Shown one piece after another: positions 26,246 to 34,756 of a stretch of 64,000 nucleotides of DNA. The notes under the pieces were generated by a model. It saw only the letters and a list, made by a program, of their open reading frames with translations, was not told the origin of the DNA and ran no database searches. The stretch is from Pseudomonas cichorii (GTDB lineage Bacteria > Pseudomonadota > Gammaproteobacteria > Pseudomonadales > Pseudomonadaceae): the NCBI RefSeq assembly GCF_003700275.1, contig NZ_RBRE01000017.1, positions 62,001 through 126,000 on the forward strand, written 5' to 3'. Within the stretch, counting starts at the first letter, position 1; each line of letters opens with the position of its first letter. A program made the position numbers and the translations under genes.

Positions 26246-26850
26246 TATTCCTCGACTCTGGAGCGCAACTTCTGAAAGGCCAGACGCAGACATGACTTCA
26301 CTGTTCCCAGTGGCATGCCGAGGCGTTGGGCGATTTCTCGATGGCTGAGCGCTTCAAAGTAGGACATCCGCAGGACCCTGGCCTGATCGGCAGGCAGGTT
26401 CTGGATGGCCGTGTTCAGTTGTTGTTCCTGGCGCTGGCTGTAATCGAGCGACCGGTCGGCAGGCGCCTCCAGCAGCTCAAGTTGTTCCAGCGAGTTCTGC
26501 ACCACGACCCAGCCACTGTTCTTGCGCACGCTGTCTATGTACAGGTTGCGCGCAATGCGAAACAGCCATGTACCCAGACTGGCCTTGGCCGGATCGAAGG
26601 ACTCGGCCTTGTGCCACAGTTTGAGCAGCACTTCCTGCATCAGTTCCTCGGCCTGCCCCTCCGGCACTTTCAAACCCTGCAGATAGCGCATCAGGCGCGG
26701 GGCGAAGTGATCGTAGATGCGCATGAAGCTGTCGCGGTCCTTTCTGAGGGCCACGGCAGTGACTTCATCGATCCAAAGTCGGGTTACTGGCGAGTCGCTG
26801 GGCGTGGGTGACACGTGGCGGAAGGTCCTGATACTGGCAATGCTGCTCAT
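26245..26850 (-). CDS. rpoE: ECF sigma factor of the RpoE/ChrR (ECF11) group
   Basis: A 201-residue ECF sigma factor. Region 2 is at about residues 30-95 (FMRIYDHFAPRLMRYLQGL, EELMQEVLLKLWHKAESFD, GTWLFRIARNLYIDSVRK). Region 4 is at about 140-195 (LPADQARVLRMSYFEALSHR, EIAQRLGMPLGTVKSCLR). With a ChrR partner translated from the overlapping gene, it belongs to the singlet-oxygen/peroxide ECF group; it is not the AlgU-type envelope sigma. ATG at 26850 follows AGAAGGTGGATC. An upstream in-frame extension to 26985 is unconserved. A matching promoter lies upstream. Confidence 0.93.
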   Translation of the reverse strand: MSSIASIRTFRHVSPTPSDSPVTRLWIDEVTAVALRKDRDSFMRIYDHFAPRLMRYLQGLKVPEGQAEELMQEVLLKLWHKAESFDPAKASLGTWLFRIARNLYIDSVRKNSGWVVVQNSLEQLELLEAPADRSLDYSQRQEQQLNTAIQNLPADQARVLRMSYFEALSHREIAQRLGMPLGTVKSCLRLAFQKLRSRVEE

Positions 26851-26899
26851 GATCCACCTTCTGGTCGCCGTTGTCTGGTCTGGGACGGGTTGCCTGTGT

Positions 26900-26927
26900 G
26901 TTACGCAAGCTGGACCGGAACGGATCA
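26900..26927 (-). promoter_or_regulatory. Candidate ECF11 autoregulatory promoter
   Basis: On the reverse strand TGATCC, 16 bases, CGTAAC; ECF11 promoters are described as TGATC(C) and CGTA/TAA-type elements at about this spacing. It is about 50 bp before the sigma-factor start. The 311-bp gap 26851-27161 holds no gene otherwise. Confidence 0.55.
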
Positions 26928-27161
26928 CAAGATGAACTGCTGTAAAAAAATATTCTGACTGGCTGCGATGATAGCTGTATGCCACAGACTATAGGGGCCC
27001 GACGACACTGAAAAGCGCGCAAGGATTGAATCGGCTCAAAAGCGGGAAGTTTATTTCAAAGCAGTCTAAGCCACTATCATTTCTGTCAGTGGTCAGGAAG
27101 GCGGGATTCATTAACCTGTACATCAGGACGTGACTTCAATTCATCCCTTCGGGAGGTTCTC

Positions 27162-27719
27162 ATGGACATCAACCTTTCGCGCCATTCCATGAAAAGTTAT
27201 CTGATTCGGCTGACCTTCCTGCTGTTGGTCGTCATCGGTGCAGGCTTGCATGCCACCCCAGGCCGGGCAGATCCTGTCAGCCTGGTCGAATGCATAGGCA
27301 CTCATCAGGCAAACTGGTCGCCAGGCCTCACCAATACCGAGCATCTGGTCAATGTGTCGACGACCAGCAACTGGAACTGCCTGCTACCCGTGGGCGCCAG
27401 CGCATCATCTGTACAAGAGTTTCAGGCGACCTTTTCCTGCCAGTCGCTTTTCCTGCAAACACAGCCCATCACATGGACCATCAAATGGAACGATGGCGTC
27501 ACCAGCACTTATGAATTCATGGCGCAGGTGAACAATATCCTTAATCTGGAAACCTTCATTATCAGCAATGGCAAGATTACCAACGGACGCTACAAGAATG
27601 CCTCTGCGAGGACAGTTTTCGAGCTCAAGAACCTTAAATCCATCTTGAATAACGATTGTAACCAGCCTACGGGCGTTACCCAGGTGAGCGGTGTTGCGAA
27701 GCTGGTTATCACACCTTGA
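27162..27719 (+). CDS. Secreted protein of unknown function
   Basis: A 185-residue protein with signal peptide (MKSYLIRLTFLLLVVIGAGL, cleavage near GRA-D). The mature part is about 145 residues, beta-rich by eye, with four Cys (LVECIG, WNCLLP, FSCQSL, NDCNQP) that could form two disulphides. FSCQSLFLQTQPITWTIKWN and SVQEFQATFSC show alternating hydrophobic residues. No family is recognised. The ATG at 27162 follows GGGAGGTTCTC; a later Met at residue 10 begins the signal peptide proper. It stands alone between the sigma gene and the TRAP operon. Confidence 0.75.
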   Translation: MDINLSRHSMKSYLIRLTFLLLVVIGAGLHATPGRADPVSLVECIGTHQANWSPGLTNTEHLVNVSTTSNWNCLLPVGASASSVQEFQATFSCQSLFLQTQPITWTIKWNDGVTSTYEFMAQVNNILNLETFIISNGKITNGRYKNASARTVFELKNLKSILNNDCNQPTGVTQVSGVAKLVITP

Positions 27720-27736
27720 TCAGCCATGGCAGCACA

Positions 27737-27769
27737 GGAAGGCTGTGTGCGTTCAACATACAACCTTCC
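27737..27769. terminator. Stem-loop between converging genes
   Basis: GGAAGGCTGTGTG and CATACAACCTTCC pair over about 12 bp with one mismatch and a 7-base loop. No long T-tract; terminator role inferred from the convergent setting. Confidence 0.5.
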
Positions 27770-27785
27770 TTGCTGACATCAGGTT

Positions 27786-29066
27786 TTAAAGCACCACACT
27801 CGGCAGCCACAACGAGATGGCCGGAACATAGGTCACCAGCATCAGCACCATGAACAGCGCCACATAGAACGGCAGCAGTGCCTTGACGGTGGCTTCGATG
27901 GTGACCTTGCCCACCGCAGCACCAACGAACAGCACCGCACCCACCGGCGGTGTAATCAGGCCGATCCCCAGGTTGACCAGCATGATCATGCCAAAGTGCA
28001 CCGGATCGACACCGATGCCGACAATCACCGGCAGCAGGATCGGGGTCAGGATCAGGATCAGCGGCGCCATGTCCATCACCGTGCCCAGCAACAGCAGCAT
28101 GATGTTGATGCACATCAGGATCACATAACGGTTATCCGACAGGGTCAGGAAAGCCGTGGTGATCTTCATGGGGATTTCCATCAGCGTCAGGATGTAACCG
28201 AAGCTGGCGGCAAAGCCGATCAGGATCATCACGATGGAAATGGTACGCACCGCCCGATGCATCAACTTGGGCAGGTCGCGCCATTTGTAGTCGCGATAGA
28301 TGAACATGGTGACGAAGAACGACCAGACCACCGCCACTGCCGCCGACTCGGTGGCGGTGAAAATCCCGCTCAGGATCCCGCCGAGGATGATGACCATGGC
28401 CATCAGTCCCCAGAGCGCATCCGCAGCAATCTTCAGCGCCTGGCGCAGTGGAATGACTTCACCCTTGGGGTAGTTGCGCTTGCGGGCGAAGATCATGCAC
28501 AGGCCCATCATCACCGCGCTGAGCAACAGACCGGGCATGATCCCGGCCATGAACAGCGAAGCGATGGACACCGTGCCGCCTGCAGCCAGCGAATACAGCA
28601 CCGAGTTATGGCTGGGCGGTGTGAGCAGGGCCTGCACCGAACCGCTGACAGTCACAGCGGTGGAGAAGTCGCGTGGATAACCCTTGCGCTCCATTTCCGG
28701 AATCAGCACCGAACCGACCGAAGCGGTATCGGCCACCGACGAGCCCGAAATGGCACCAAAGAAGGTCGACGCGACAATGTTCACCAGCGACAGGCCACCG
28801 CGCACGAAGCCCACCAGCACGCCGGCGAACGCCACCAGTCGGCGGGACATTCCGCCTTCGGCCATGATCGCGCCGGCCAGAACGAAGAACGGAATTGCCA
28901 GCAGCGAAAACTTGTTCACGCCACCGGCCACTTGAATCATCAGTGCATCGAAAGGGATCTCGATCCACCAGGCCCCGACCAGCGCCGACAGGCCCAACGC
29001 ATAAGCGACCGGCATGCCCAGCAGAATCAGCGCGATGAAGCTTCCCAGCAATATAAAAGCATCCAT
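27786..29066 (-). CDS. TRAP transporter large membrane subunit (DctM family)
   Basis: A 426-residue inner-membrane protein with about 12 hydrophobic segments. Family signatures are GMPVAYALGLSALVG, GGMSRRLVAFAGVLVGFVRG, SGSSVADTASVGSVLIPEM and LLTPPSHNSVLYSLA, and near the end NLGIGLITPPVGAVLFVGAA. It forms the Na+-driven translocation channel. ATG at 29066 directly follows the stop of dctQ (TGAATG). The substrate is inferred to be a hexuronate, because the operon also encodes uronate dehydrogenase and a lactonase. It is the last gene of the operon. Confidence 0.95.
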   Translation of the reverse strand: MDAFILLGSFIALILLGMPVAYALGLSALVGAWWIEIPFDALMIQVAGGVNKFSLLAIPFFVLAGAIMAEGGMSRRLVAFAGVLVGFVRGGLSLVNIVASTFFGAISGSSVADTASVGSVLIPEMERKGYPRDFSTAVTVSGSVQALLTPPSHNSVLYSLAAGGTVSIASLFMAGIMPGLLLSAVMMGLCMIFARKRNYPKGEVIPLRQALKIAADALWGLMAMVIILGGILSGIFTATESAAVAVVWSFFVTMFIYRDYKWRDLPKLMHRAVRTISIVMILIGFAASFGYILTLMEIPMKITTAFLTLSDNRYVILMCINIMLLLLGTVMDMAPLILILTPILLPVIVGIGVDPVHFGMIMLVNLGIGLITPPVGAVLFVGAAVGKVTIEATVKALLPFYVALFMVLMLVTYVPAISLWLPSVVL

Positions 29067-29594
29067 TCAGGCAGCCCCTTCGCTTTCTTCCACCAGATCG
29101 AAGCGCACGACACGGCGGTGGCTTTGATCACCCAGAAACAGTTTTTCCAGCACGAAGATCAAGGTCAGGATCCCGCCAATCGGGATCGGCAGATAGGAAA
29201 TCCCCACCCGCAGGGAAGGCATCTCGCCGAGGAACTGATTCCAGGTGGTGGCGCAGAGCTTGAAACCCTTGGTGGTCATGAACACGCAGACCACCGCCAT
29301 GAGGATTTGCACGACTAGTGCGGCGATTCTGCGCAAATGCGGCGGCAGGCGGTCAGTGGCCATCGATACGGCCATGTGTGCACCGGCGCGGTAGCTGGCC
29401 GCGGCGCCGAAGAAGGTGAACACCACCATCAACAGAATCGCGGTGGGCTCCGGCCAACTGGAGCCGCTGCCCAGTACATAGCGGGCAAAGATGCCCCAGG
29501 GAATGATCAGACTCATCGTCAGCACCGACAGGCCGGCAATCGCGATGCAGATCTGGTAAAGCACGTCGTTGATGCGCAGCAGCGTATTTTTCAT
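29067..29594 (-). CDS. TRAP transporter small membrane subunit (DctQ family)
   Basis: A 175-residue protein with four membrane segments: LYQICIAIAGLSVLTMSLII, then PTAILLMVVFTFFGAAASYR, IAALVVQILMAVVCVF and IPIGGILTLIFVLEKLFLG. SSWPEPTAILLMV and RAGAHMAVSMATDRL are typical of DctQ. The ATG at 29594 is preceded by GGTGAG; upstream GTG codons at 29606/29603 are alternatives. It pairs with DctM to form the membrane part of the transporter. The charged C-terminal tail (about 155-175) is cytosolic by inference. Confidence 0.92.
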   Translation of the reverse strand: MKNTLLRINDVLYQICIAIAGLSVLTMSLIIPWGIFARYVLGSGSSWPEPTAILLMVVFTFFGAAASYRAGAHMAVSMATDRLPPHLRRIAALVVQILMAVVCVFMTTKGFKLCATTWNQFLGEMPSLRVGISYLPIPIGGILTLIFVLEKLFLGDQSHRRVVRFDLVEESEGAA

Positions 29595-29657
29595 TGGGCT
29601 CACCACAGCAGCGGCGAGCGGGCTTTCACCCGCTGCGCAGCGTTATCGAACAAGGGC

Positions 29658-30668
29658 TTAGTTGGTGCCGACCTTGACGCTCTCGGACTTGACGGCCTCG
29701 ATTCGGGTAATCAGCTCCTTGTACGGCGCGCCATATTTGTCGCGTACCGGTTGGGTGGCGTCGTAGAAAGCCTTTTTCTGTTCAGGCGTGAGGGTGATGA
29801 ATTCCACACCGCTCGCCTTGAGTTTTGCCTCGGCTTCGGCCGACTTCTTGTCCCACAGCACGCGCTCTTCCATCTGCGCTTCACGGGCCAGCTTTTTCAC
29901 CAGCGCCTGCTGCTCGGGGCTGAGCTTTTCCCAGGTGGCCTTGGAGATCACCACAGGCTCGGGCAGGATCAGGTGCTCGGTCAGGGTATAGAACTTGGCA
30001 TTCTGGTAGTGGTTGTGTTCCAGCAGGGTCGGCGGGTTGTTTTCCGCGCCGTCGATCACGCCGGTCTGCAGGGCACTGAAGATTTCGCCCGTGGCCATGG
30101 CAATGCCGTTGCCGCCCATGTCATTGATGGTGTCGATAAAGACCGGATTACCCTGCACGCGGATCTTCATGCCCTTGAGATCGGAGATCTGCCGCACCGG
30201 CTTCTTGGTGTAGAGGTTGCGGGTACCGCCATCCATCCAGGCCAGGGCCACCAGGTTGAAGTTCGAGTTGGTGATCTTGTCGAGGATTTCCTGACCGATC
30301 TCGCCGTCGATGATTGCCCGCATGTGCGCATGGTCACGGAAGACGAAAGGCAGGTTGAATACGTTGACGTCCGGAACGACGGGACCGACGATGCCCAGGC
30401 TGACCCGGGTCATTTGAATGGCGTTGGCCTGGACCTGCTCGATCACTTCCTTCTCCGAGCCCAGCACACCGCCAGCGAACATCTTGAAGCTGATATCGCC
30501 GTTGCTTTGTTCCTGCAGTTTCTTGCCCATGTTCTGTTCAGCCACCACCGGCGGATAGCCCGTGGGGTGTACTTCGGCAAATTTGATCTTTATTTCCGCC
30601 AGGGCGGCATTCGAGAAGCAAAAGGCCAACGGCAACACGGTGAGGAGGAGCTTGCGTTTGAAATCCAT
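29658..30668 (-). CDS. TRAP transporter substrate-binding protein (DctP family)
   Basis: A 336-residue periplasmic protein. Signal peptide MDFKRKLLLTVLPLAFCFSN ends near ALA-E. The DctP fold shows IKFAEVHPTGYPPVVAEQNM, GVLGSEKEVIEQVQ, the Arg-containing KGMKIRVQGNPVFID that contacts the substrate carboxylate, and GVIDGAENNPPTLLEHNHYQ. Such proteins bind organic acids; here glucuronate or galacturonate is likely from the operon content. It is encoded between the lactonase and dctQ with 50-60 bp gaps, giving room for higher expression of the binding protein. Confidence 0.95.
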   Translation of the reverse strand: MDFKRKLLLTVLPLAFCFSNAALAEIKIKFAEVHPTGYPPVVAEQNMGKKLQEQSNGDISFKMFAGGVLGSEKEVIEQVQANAIQMTRVSLGIVGPVVPDVNVFNLPFVFRDHAHMRAIIDGEIGQEILDKITNSNFNLVALAWMDGGTRNLYTKKPVRQISDLKGMKIRVQGNPVFIDTINDMGGNGIAMATGEIFSALQTGVIDGAENNPPTLLEHNHYQNAKFYTLTEHLILPEPVVISKATWEKLSPEQQALVKKLAREAQMEERVLWDKKSAEAEAKLKASGVEFITLTPEQKKAFYDATQPVRDKYGAPYKELITRIEAVKSESVKVGTN

Positions 30669-30726
30669 GGAGTTCTCCGATTTTTTTGTTTTTGGTCGGT
30701 GCTACGGGATTTTCAGGATCAGTGGA

Positions 30727-31611
30727 TCAACTCAGGAATATAGGCTCCTCCAGCCCGGTAACACCGGGTTTGCAGGCAAACACACCGCCCGCCAGAGGCT
30801 GGTCGCCGATGTCGCCGCCAGGGCGAATGGAGGTAATGAACAAGGTGTCGAGACCTGCACCGCCAAAGGCGCACATGGTTGGCTTTTTCACCGGTACGCT
30901 CACCGAGCGGTCGAGCTTGCCCTGCGGCGTGAAGCGATGGATCAGCCCGGCATCGTTGCCACAGATCCAGTAACAACCCTCGCTATCGATGGCCGCGCCA
31001 TCGGGACGGCCCGGATACTCGTTCATGTCCACGAACAGACGGCGGTCATGAGGCGTGCCGCTATCCGTGTCGTAGTCGAAGGTCCAGATTTTCTGCACGC
31101 CGGGGTGCGAGTCGGACAGGTACATGGTCTTGCCATCGGGGCTGAACGCCAGGCCGTTGGGCACGATGTAACCTTCCAGTTGGGGACTCAGGGTCTGTTG
31201 TCCGGCGCTGTAGCGATACAGCGCTCCGGCTGGCATGCCGGCGGCCATATCGAGCAGCATGGTGCCGGCCCAGAAGCGGCCTTGGCGGTCGCAACGGCCA
31301 TCGTTGAAACGCATGCCGGGCTGCGCGTGCTCGACGCTGGCCAGAAGGGTGCTGGTCAGACTGTCGTCCGTGCCGGGTTGCAGGTGAAACAGACCGCTTT
31401 CCATTCCGGCAATCCAGCCGCCATTGCTGTGGGCTGCGATGCAGGCCAGCATTTGCGGGGCTTTCCAGCTTTGGGTACGGTTATCGGCGGCACTCCAGCG
31501 GTACAGGTGTCCCGCCGGAATGTCGACCCAGTAAAGCGCTTGCTCGCGAATGCTCCAGACCGGGCTTTCCCCGGTCGCGTTACGGGCATCGAAGATCAGT
31601 TCAGCATCCAT
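30727..31611 (-). CDS. SMP-30/gluconolactonase family lactonase (predicted aldarolactonase)
   Basis: A 294-residue six-bladed propeller enzyme. Metal ligands of the SMP-30 family are visible: Glu in ATGESPVWS (about residue 14), Asn in YIVPNGLAFSPDG (about 152) and Asp in YPGRPDGAAID (about 202). FNDGRCDRQGRFWAGTM is also typical. Uronate dehydrogenase makes a galactaro- or glucarolactone, and this enzyme probably opens it. It lies 44 bp after udh in the same operon. Gluconolactonase activity cannot be excluded from sequence alone. Confidence 0.88.
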   Translation of the reverse strand: MDAELIFDARNATGESPVWSIREQALYWVDIPAGHLYRWSAADNRTQSWKAPQMLACIAAHSNGGWIAGMESGLFHLQPGTDDSLTSTLLASVEHAQPGMRFNDGRCDRQGRFWAGTMLLDMAAGMPAGALYRYSAGQQTLSPQLEGYIVPNGLAFSPDGKTMYLSDSHPGVQKIWTFDYDTDSGTPHDRRLFVDMNEYPGRPDGAAIDSEGCYWICGNDAGLIHRFTPQGKLDRSVSVPVKKPTMCAFGGAGLDTLFITSIRPGGDIGDQPLAGGVFACKPGVTGLEEPIFLS

Positions 31612-31655
31612 GGCAGTCAGATCTCTATGAAGTCTTCTGATGGGTGGAACGATAG

Positions 31656-32483
31656 TTACTCGTCGCCGAAAGGTCCTGCTGCGACAAAGGCACCGCCCTG
31701 ATAGACCATGGCCGGATCATCGGCCGCAGGCATCGGTTGCGCTTCCACTTTGGCGCGGAACACTTCGGAGCTGTCCTTGGGGGAATACTCCAGGTGGCTG
31801 GCCAGCCGGTTGTCCCACCAGACGGTCTTGTTGTCCGACATCCCGTACACCACGGTATGCCCGACATCAGGCGTATACAGGGCGCGTTCCAGGAGTTGGG
31901 TCAGGTCGTCATAGCTGAGCCAGGTGCTCATCATCCGGCGGTTTTGCGGTTCATCGAACGAAGAGCCGATACGAATGCTGACGGTTTCTATGCCATAACG
32001 ATCGAAGTAGAAACTGGCCATGTCTTCGCCGTAGGACTTGGACAGGCCGTAGTAGCCGTCCGGGCGCCGAGGGGCATGGGCGTCGATGGTCTGGTCTTGC
32101 TTGTAGAAGCCGATGACGTGGTTCGAGCTGGCGAAGATCACACGTTTTACGCCGTGACGGCGGGCAGCTTCGTAGATATGGAACACGCCACTGATGTTGG
32201 CGCCGAGGATTTCCTCGAAAGGACGTTCGACGGAAACACCGCCGAAATGCAGGATCGCATCCACGCCTTCGACCAGTTGGTGTACCGCCTGTTTATCGGA
32301 GAGATCACAGAGGCGGATTTCTTCACTACTATCAATAGCAGGTGCCAGCTGCGCGATATCCGAGAGTCGGAGCGTTTTTGCATAAGGACGCAGCGTTTTA
32401 CGCAACACCTTGCCCAGGCCTCCTGCCGCACCTGTGAGCAGGAGGCGGTTGAAGGGATTTTGAGTGTGACGAGCTATGGTCAT
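31656..32483 (-). CDS. udh: Uronate dehydrogenase
   Basis: A 275-residue NAD-dependent short-chain dehydrogenase that oxidises D-galacturonate and D-glucuronate at C1 to aldarolactones. It has LLTGAAGGLGKVLR (NAD site), ILHFGGVSVERPFEEIL, FASSNHVIGFYKQ, PDGYYGLSKSYGEDMAS (YxxxK) and SIRIGSSFDEPQN, all as in the characterised P. syringae enzyme as I recall it. It is first in the operon udh-lactonase-dctP-dctQ-dctM and is preceded by a palindromic operator at 32513. The ATG at 32483 gives the family length. Downstream galactarate dehydratase genes are not in the window. Confidence 0.95.
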   Translation of the reverse strand: MTIARHTQNPFNRLLLTGAAGGLGKVLRKTLRPYAKTLRLSDIAQLAPAIDSSEEIRLCDLSDKQAVHQLVEGVDAILHFGGVSVERPFEEILGANISGVFHIYEAARRHGVKRVIFASSNHVIGFYKQDQTIDAHAPRRPDGYYGLSKSYGEDMASFYFDRYGIETVSIRIGSSFDEPQNRRMMSTWLSYDDLTQLLERALYTPDVGHTVVYGMSDNKTVWWDNRLASHLEYSPKDSSEVFRAKVEAQPMPAADDPAMVYQGGAFVAAGPFGDE

Positions 32484-32512
32484 GAGAAAATTCCTTGTTT
32501 GTTATTGTTATA

Positions 32513-32527
32513 TGTTGTCGTACAACA
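32513..32527. promoter_or_regulatory. GntR/FadR-type operator upstream of udh
   Basis: TGTTGT-CGT-ACAACA: perfect 6-bp arms with a 3-base centre, containing the GT-N3-AC core bound by FadR-type GntR regulators, 30 bp before udh. No regulator gene is adjacent. Confidence 0.6.
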
Positions 32528-32613
32528 CCAAAGAGTATTTACAGCATGGCGCGCTTTGTCAACGCATCGGCAAACGATAGCCGGACCGGTGGAGGGAGCA
32601 AGTAGACCCATTC

Positions 32614-33369
32614 ATGTCAGAACCCACTGACAACCGCACATCACCCACGCATAGGCCAGTGATGAACACTTTCCAGCACCTCGATACCAACGTTGTCGGA
32701 CGCGATTTTGCGGTCGGCGATATCCATGGGCATTTCGCGCGCCTGCAGGGGGTTCTGGATCAGATCGGCTTTGATACGGTGATCGACCGGCTGTTTTGCG
32801 TCGGCAACCTGATCGATCGCGGCCCGCAAAGCTATCTGGCGCTGGATTGGCTGGACAAGCCATGGTTCTTTGCCGTCCAGGGCAGCCATGAAGCATTGGC
32901 CATCGAACATGTCGAAGGCGAACTGCAGGATTACCACCAGTACGTCGCCAATGGCGCAAGCTGGTTTCTGGAACTGCCCGATGAAAGCCAGTGGCACTAC
33001 GCAGAGCGCTTCGCGCAAATGCCACTCGCACTGGAGGTAGACACGATTCACGGGCTGATCGGGATGGTGCATGCCTGTTGCCCGCTGCCCACCTGGGATC
33101 TGCTGCGCTCGGTGCTGCGCGAGGAATTGCCCGGTTTATTGCAGTTGCGCAAATCCTGCCAATGGTCGCGCATGCGCCTGCGTTCGGGAGACACCAGCGG
33201 CATCCCGGATCTGCGAGCATTGATTGTCGGACACACGCTGGTGACGCAGGTCGAGATTCTCGGCAATGTCTTTCATATCGATACCGGCGGCTGGCAGGCA
33301 GACAGCAGCGGGCACTTCACGGTACTGGAACTCGATACGCTGTACATGCATGAACTCAAATATTCCTGA
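32614..33369 (+). CDS. PPP-type metallophosphatase homologue with altered metal motifs
   Basis: A 251-residue protein related to E. coli PrpA/PrpB. GDIHG is at about 35-39 and keeps the first metal Asp and His. The second motif, normally GDxxDRG, reads GNLIDRG (64-70), replacing the metal-bridging Asp by Asn. GNHE reads GSHE (90-93), replacing the Asn. The last His is in VGHTLV. It may therefore be a weak or altered phosphatase. The start is uncertain: ATG 32614 has GGAGGG too far upstream (18 bases), and ATG 32662 has only a weak site. It is divergent from udh. Confidence 0.8.
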   Translation: MSEPTDNRTSPTHRPVMNTFQHLDTNVVGRDFAVGDIHGHFARLQGVLDQIGFDTVIDRLFCVGNLIDRGPQSYLALDWLDKPWFFAVQGSHEALAIEHVEGELQDYHQYVANGASWFLELPDESQWHYAERFAQMPLALEVDTIHGLIGMVHACCPLPTWDLLRSVLREELPGLLQLRKSCQWSRMRLRSGDTSGIPDLRALIVGHTLVTQVEILGNVFHIDTGGWQADSSGHFTVLELDTLYMHELKYS

Positions 33370-33571
33370 ACAAAGCTCCTTTACGGAATATTTCTCATGA
33401 CGGCGTAAGGCATACCGAAAGTTCATGTTTCAGCTATGAAACAGTGTGACGGTTTTATGGAATAAACATTAAAAAGCGCAACCATCCATCGCTTCAAAAG
33501 GCTGGCTGCGCAAGGGCCTGCCACACTGCCTTTCAGCAGTAAACGGCCATTCGATTCCCAGGCTCCTGAAA

Positions 33572-34705
33572 ATGATCGACGATCCTGAAAAAGGACGCTC
33601 AAGTCATATTCATGGTAGTTCGCGCGTAAATGAAGGTTTGACGCCTCCCGTATCCCTGAATGCTTCTGAAGCGATTTCAGAGGCGGTAGCCATCTTTGAA
33701 GAAAGTTCAGGGCCGCCGATATTCAACAAGCCGCTCCATGAAAACACTCGTTCGCAAACCCGACCTGATTGCGCCCAGGTTGCCATTCTGCTGTGCACTT
33801 TCAATGGCCAGCGTTTTTTGCCCCAACAACTGGAATCCATAAATAACCAGCGTTGGCCGGGCTGGTTCATTGCCCTGTCGGATGATGGTTCCAGCGATAA
33901 CACCCTTGAGATAGCGAGTCACTATCAAGCCTTGTGGGGAGAAGAAAGAATCAATGTATGGCGCGGGCCAGGGCTTGGTTTTGCGCGCAACTTCATGTCC
34001 TTTACCCGCAATCGCACACTGCAGGCTGAGTTCTATGCCTGGTGCGATCAGGACGATATCTGGCACGAAGACAAGTTGCAGGTGGCGATCACCTGGCTGC
34101 AAAGCGTGCCGCACGACGAGCCGGCGCTTTATCTGGGGCGCACCGAGCTGATCAGTGAGCAGGGTGAAGTGCTGGGCCACTCACCGCTGTTCGGGCGGCC
34201 GCCTTCATTTGCCAATGCTCTGGTGCAGAACATCGGTGGCGGCAACACCATGGTCTTCAACCATGCGGCGCGCTGCCTGTTTCAAGATGCCGCCGAGCGT
34301 CTGGCATTGCTGTCGCTGGATATCGTGTCCCATGACTGGTGGGCTTACCTGCTGGTTACCGGCGTGGGCGGCCAGGTGCACTACGAGCCCACGGCTTATG
34401 TGGGTTATCGCCAGCACGAGCACAATCTGGTGGGCTCCAACGCCGGCTGGCGGGCGCGGACAGTACGGATTCGCCAGCTGTTCAAAGGGCGCTTTCGGGA
34501 CTGGAACACCACCAATATCGCCGCACTGGAAGCGGTGCTCCTGTACCTGACAGACGAAAACCGCGACCTGCTGGAACAGCTCAAGGCCTTGCGTTCTCCC
34601 TCGTTGAGGGTGCGCCTGGCCAGTCTCAGGCGGACCGACATCTACCGGCAGACAAGGCTGGGCAATCTGGGCCTGCTGGTCGCCGTGCTCCTCAACGTCA
34701 TGTGA
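33572..34705 (+). CDS. GT2-family glycosyltransferase (possible rhamnosyltransferase)
   Basis: A 377-residue protein. The first 67 residues are unconserved and polar. The GT-A domain follows: VAILLCTFNGQRFLPQQLES, ALSDDGSSDNTLEI (nucleotide site), WCDQDDIWHEDKL with the DxD-like metal motif, and GGGNTMVFN. This subtype is common among rhamnosyl- and related O-antigen transferases. Its hydrophobic C-terminal end (GNLGLLVAVLLNVM) may touch the membrane. Wzm begins 51 bp downstream, so it is the first gene of the O-antigen export operon. The 202-bp gap before it (33370-33571) holds no gene; a later start inside the polar tail is possible. Confidence 0.88.
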   Translation: MIDDPEKGRSSHIHGSSRVNEGLTPPVSLNASEAISEAVAIFEESSGPPIFNKPLHENTRSQTRPDCAQVAILLCTFNGQRFLPQQLESINNQRWPGWFIALSDDGSSDNTLEIASHYQALWGEERINVWRGPGLGFARNFMSFTRNRTLQAEFYAWCDQDDIWHEDKLQVAITWLQSVPHDEPALYLGRTELISEQGEVLGHSPLFGRPPSFANALVQNIGGGNTMVFNHAARCLFQDAAERLALLSLDIVSHDWWAYLLVTGVGGQVHYEPTAYVGYRQHEHNLVGSNAGWRARTVRIRQLFKGRFRDWNTTNIAALEAVLLYLTDENRDLLEQLKALRSPSLRVRLASLRRTDIYRQTRLGNLGLLVAVLLNVM

Positions 34706-34756
34706 CACCTGCCGACGACGCCCCGCTCATTCGCGAAAAAAGTCACCGGAGCCAGA

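Noticed and set aside
27996..29318. 440-codon His/Gln/Arg-rich frame antisense to dctM
   Set aside because: The composition is the mirror of hydrophobic codons in a membrane protein.
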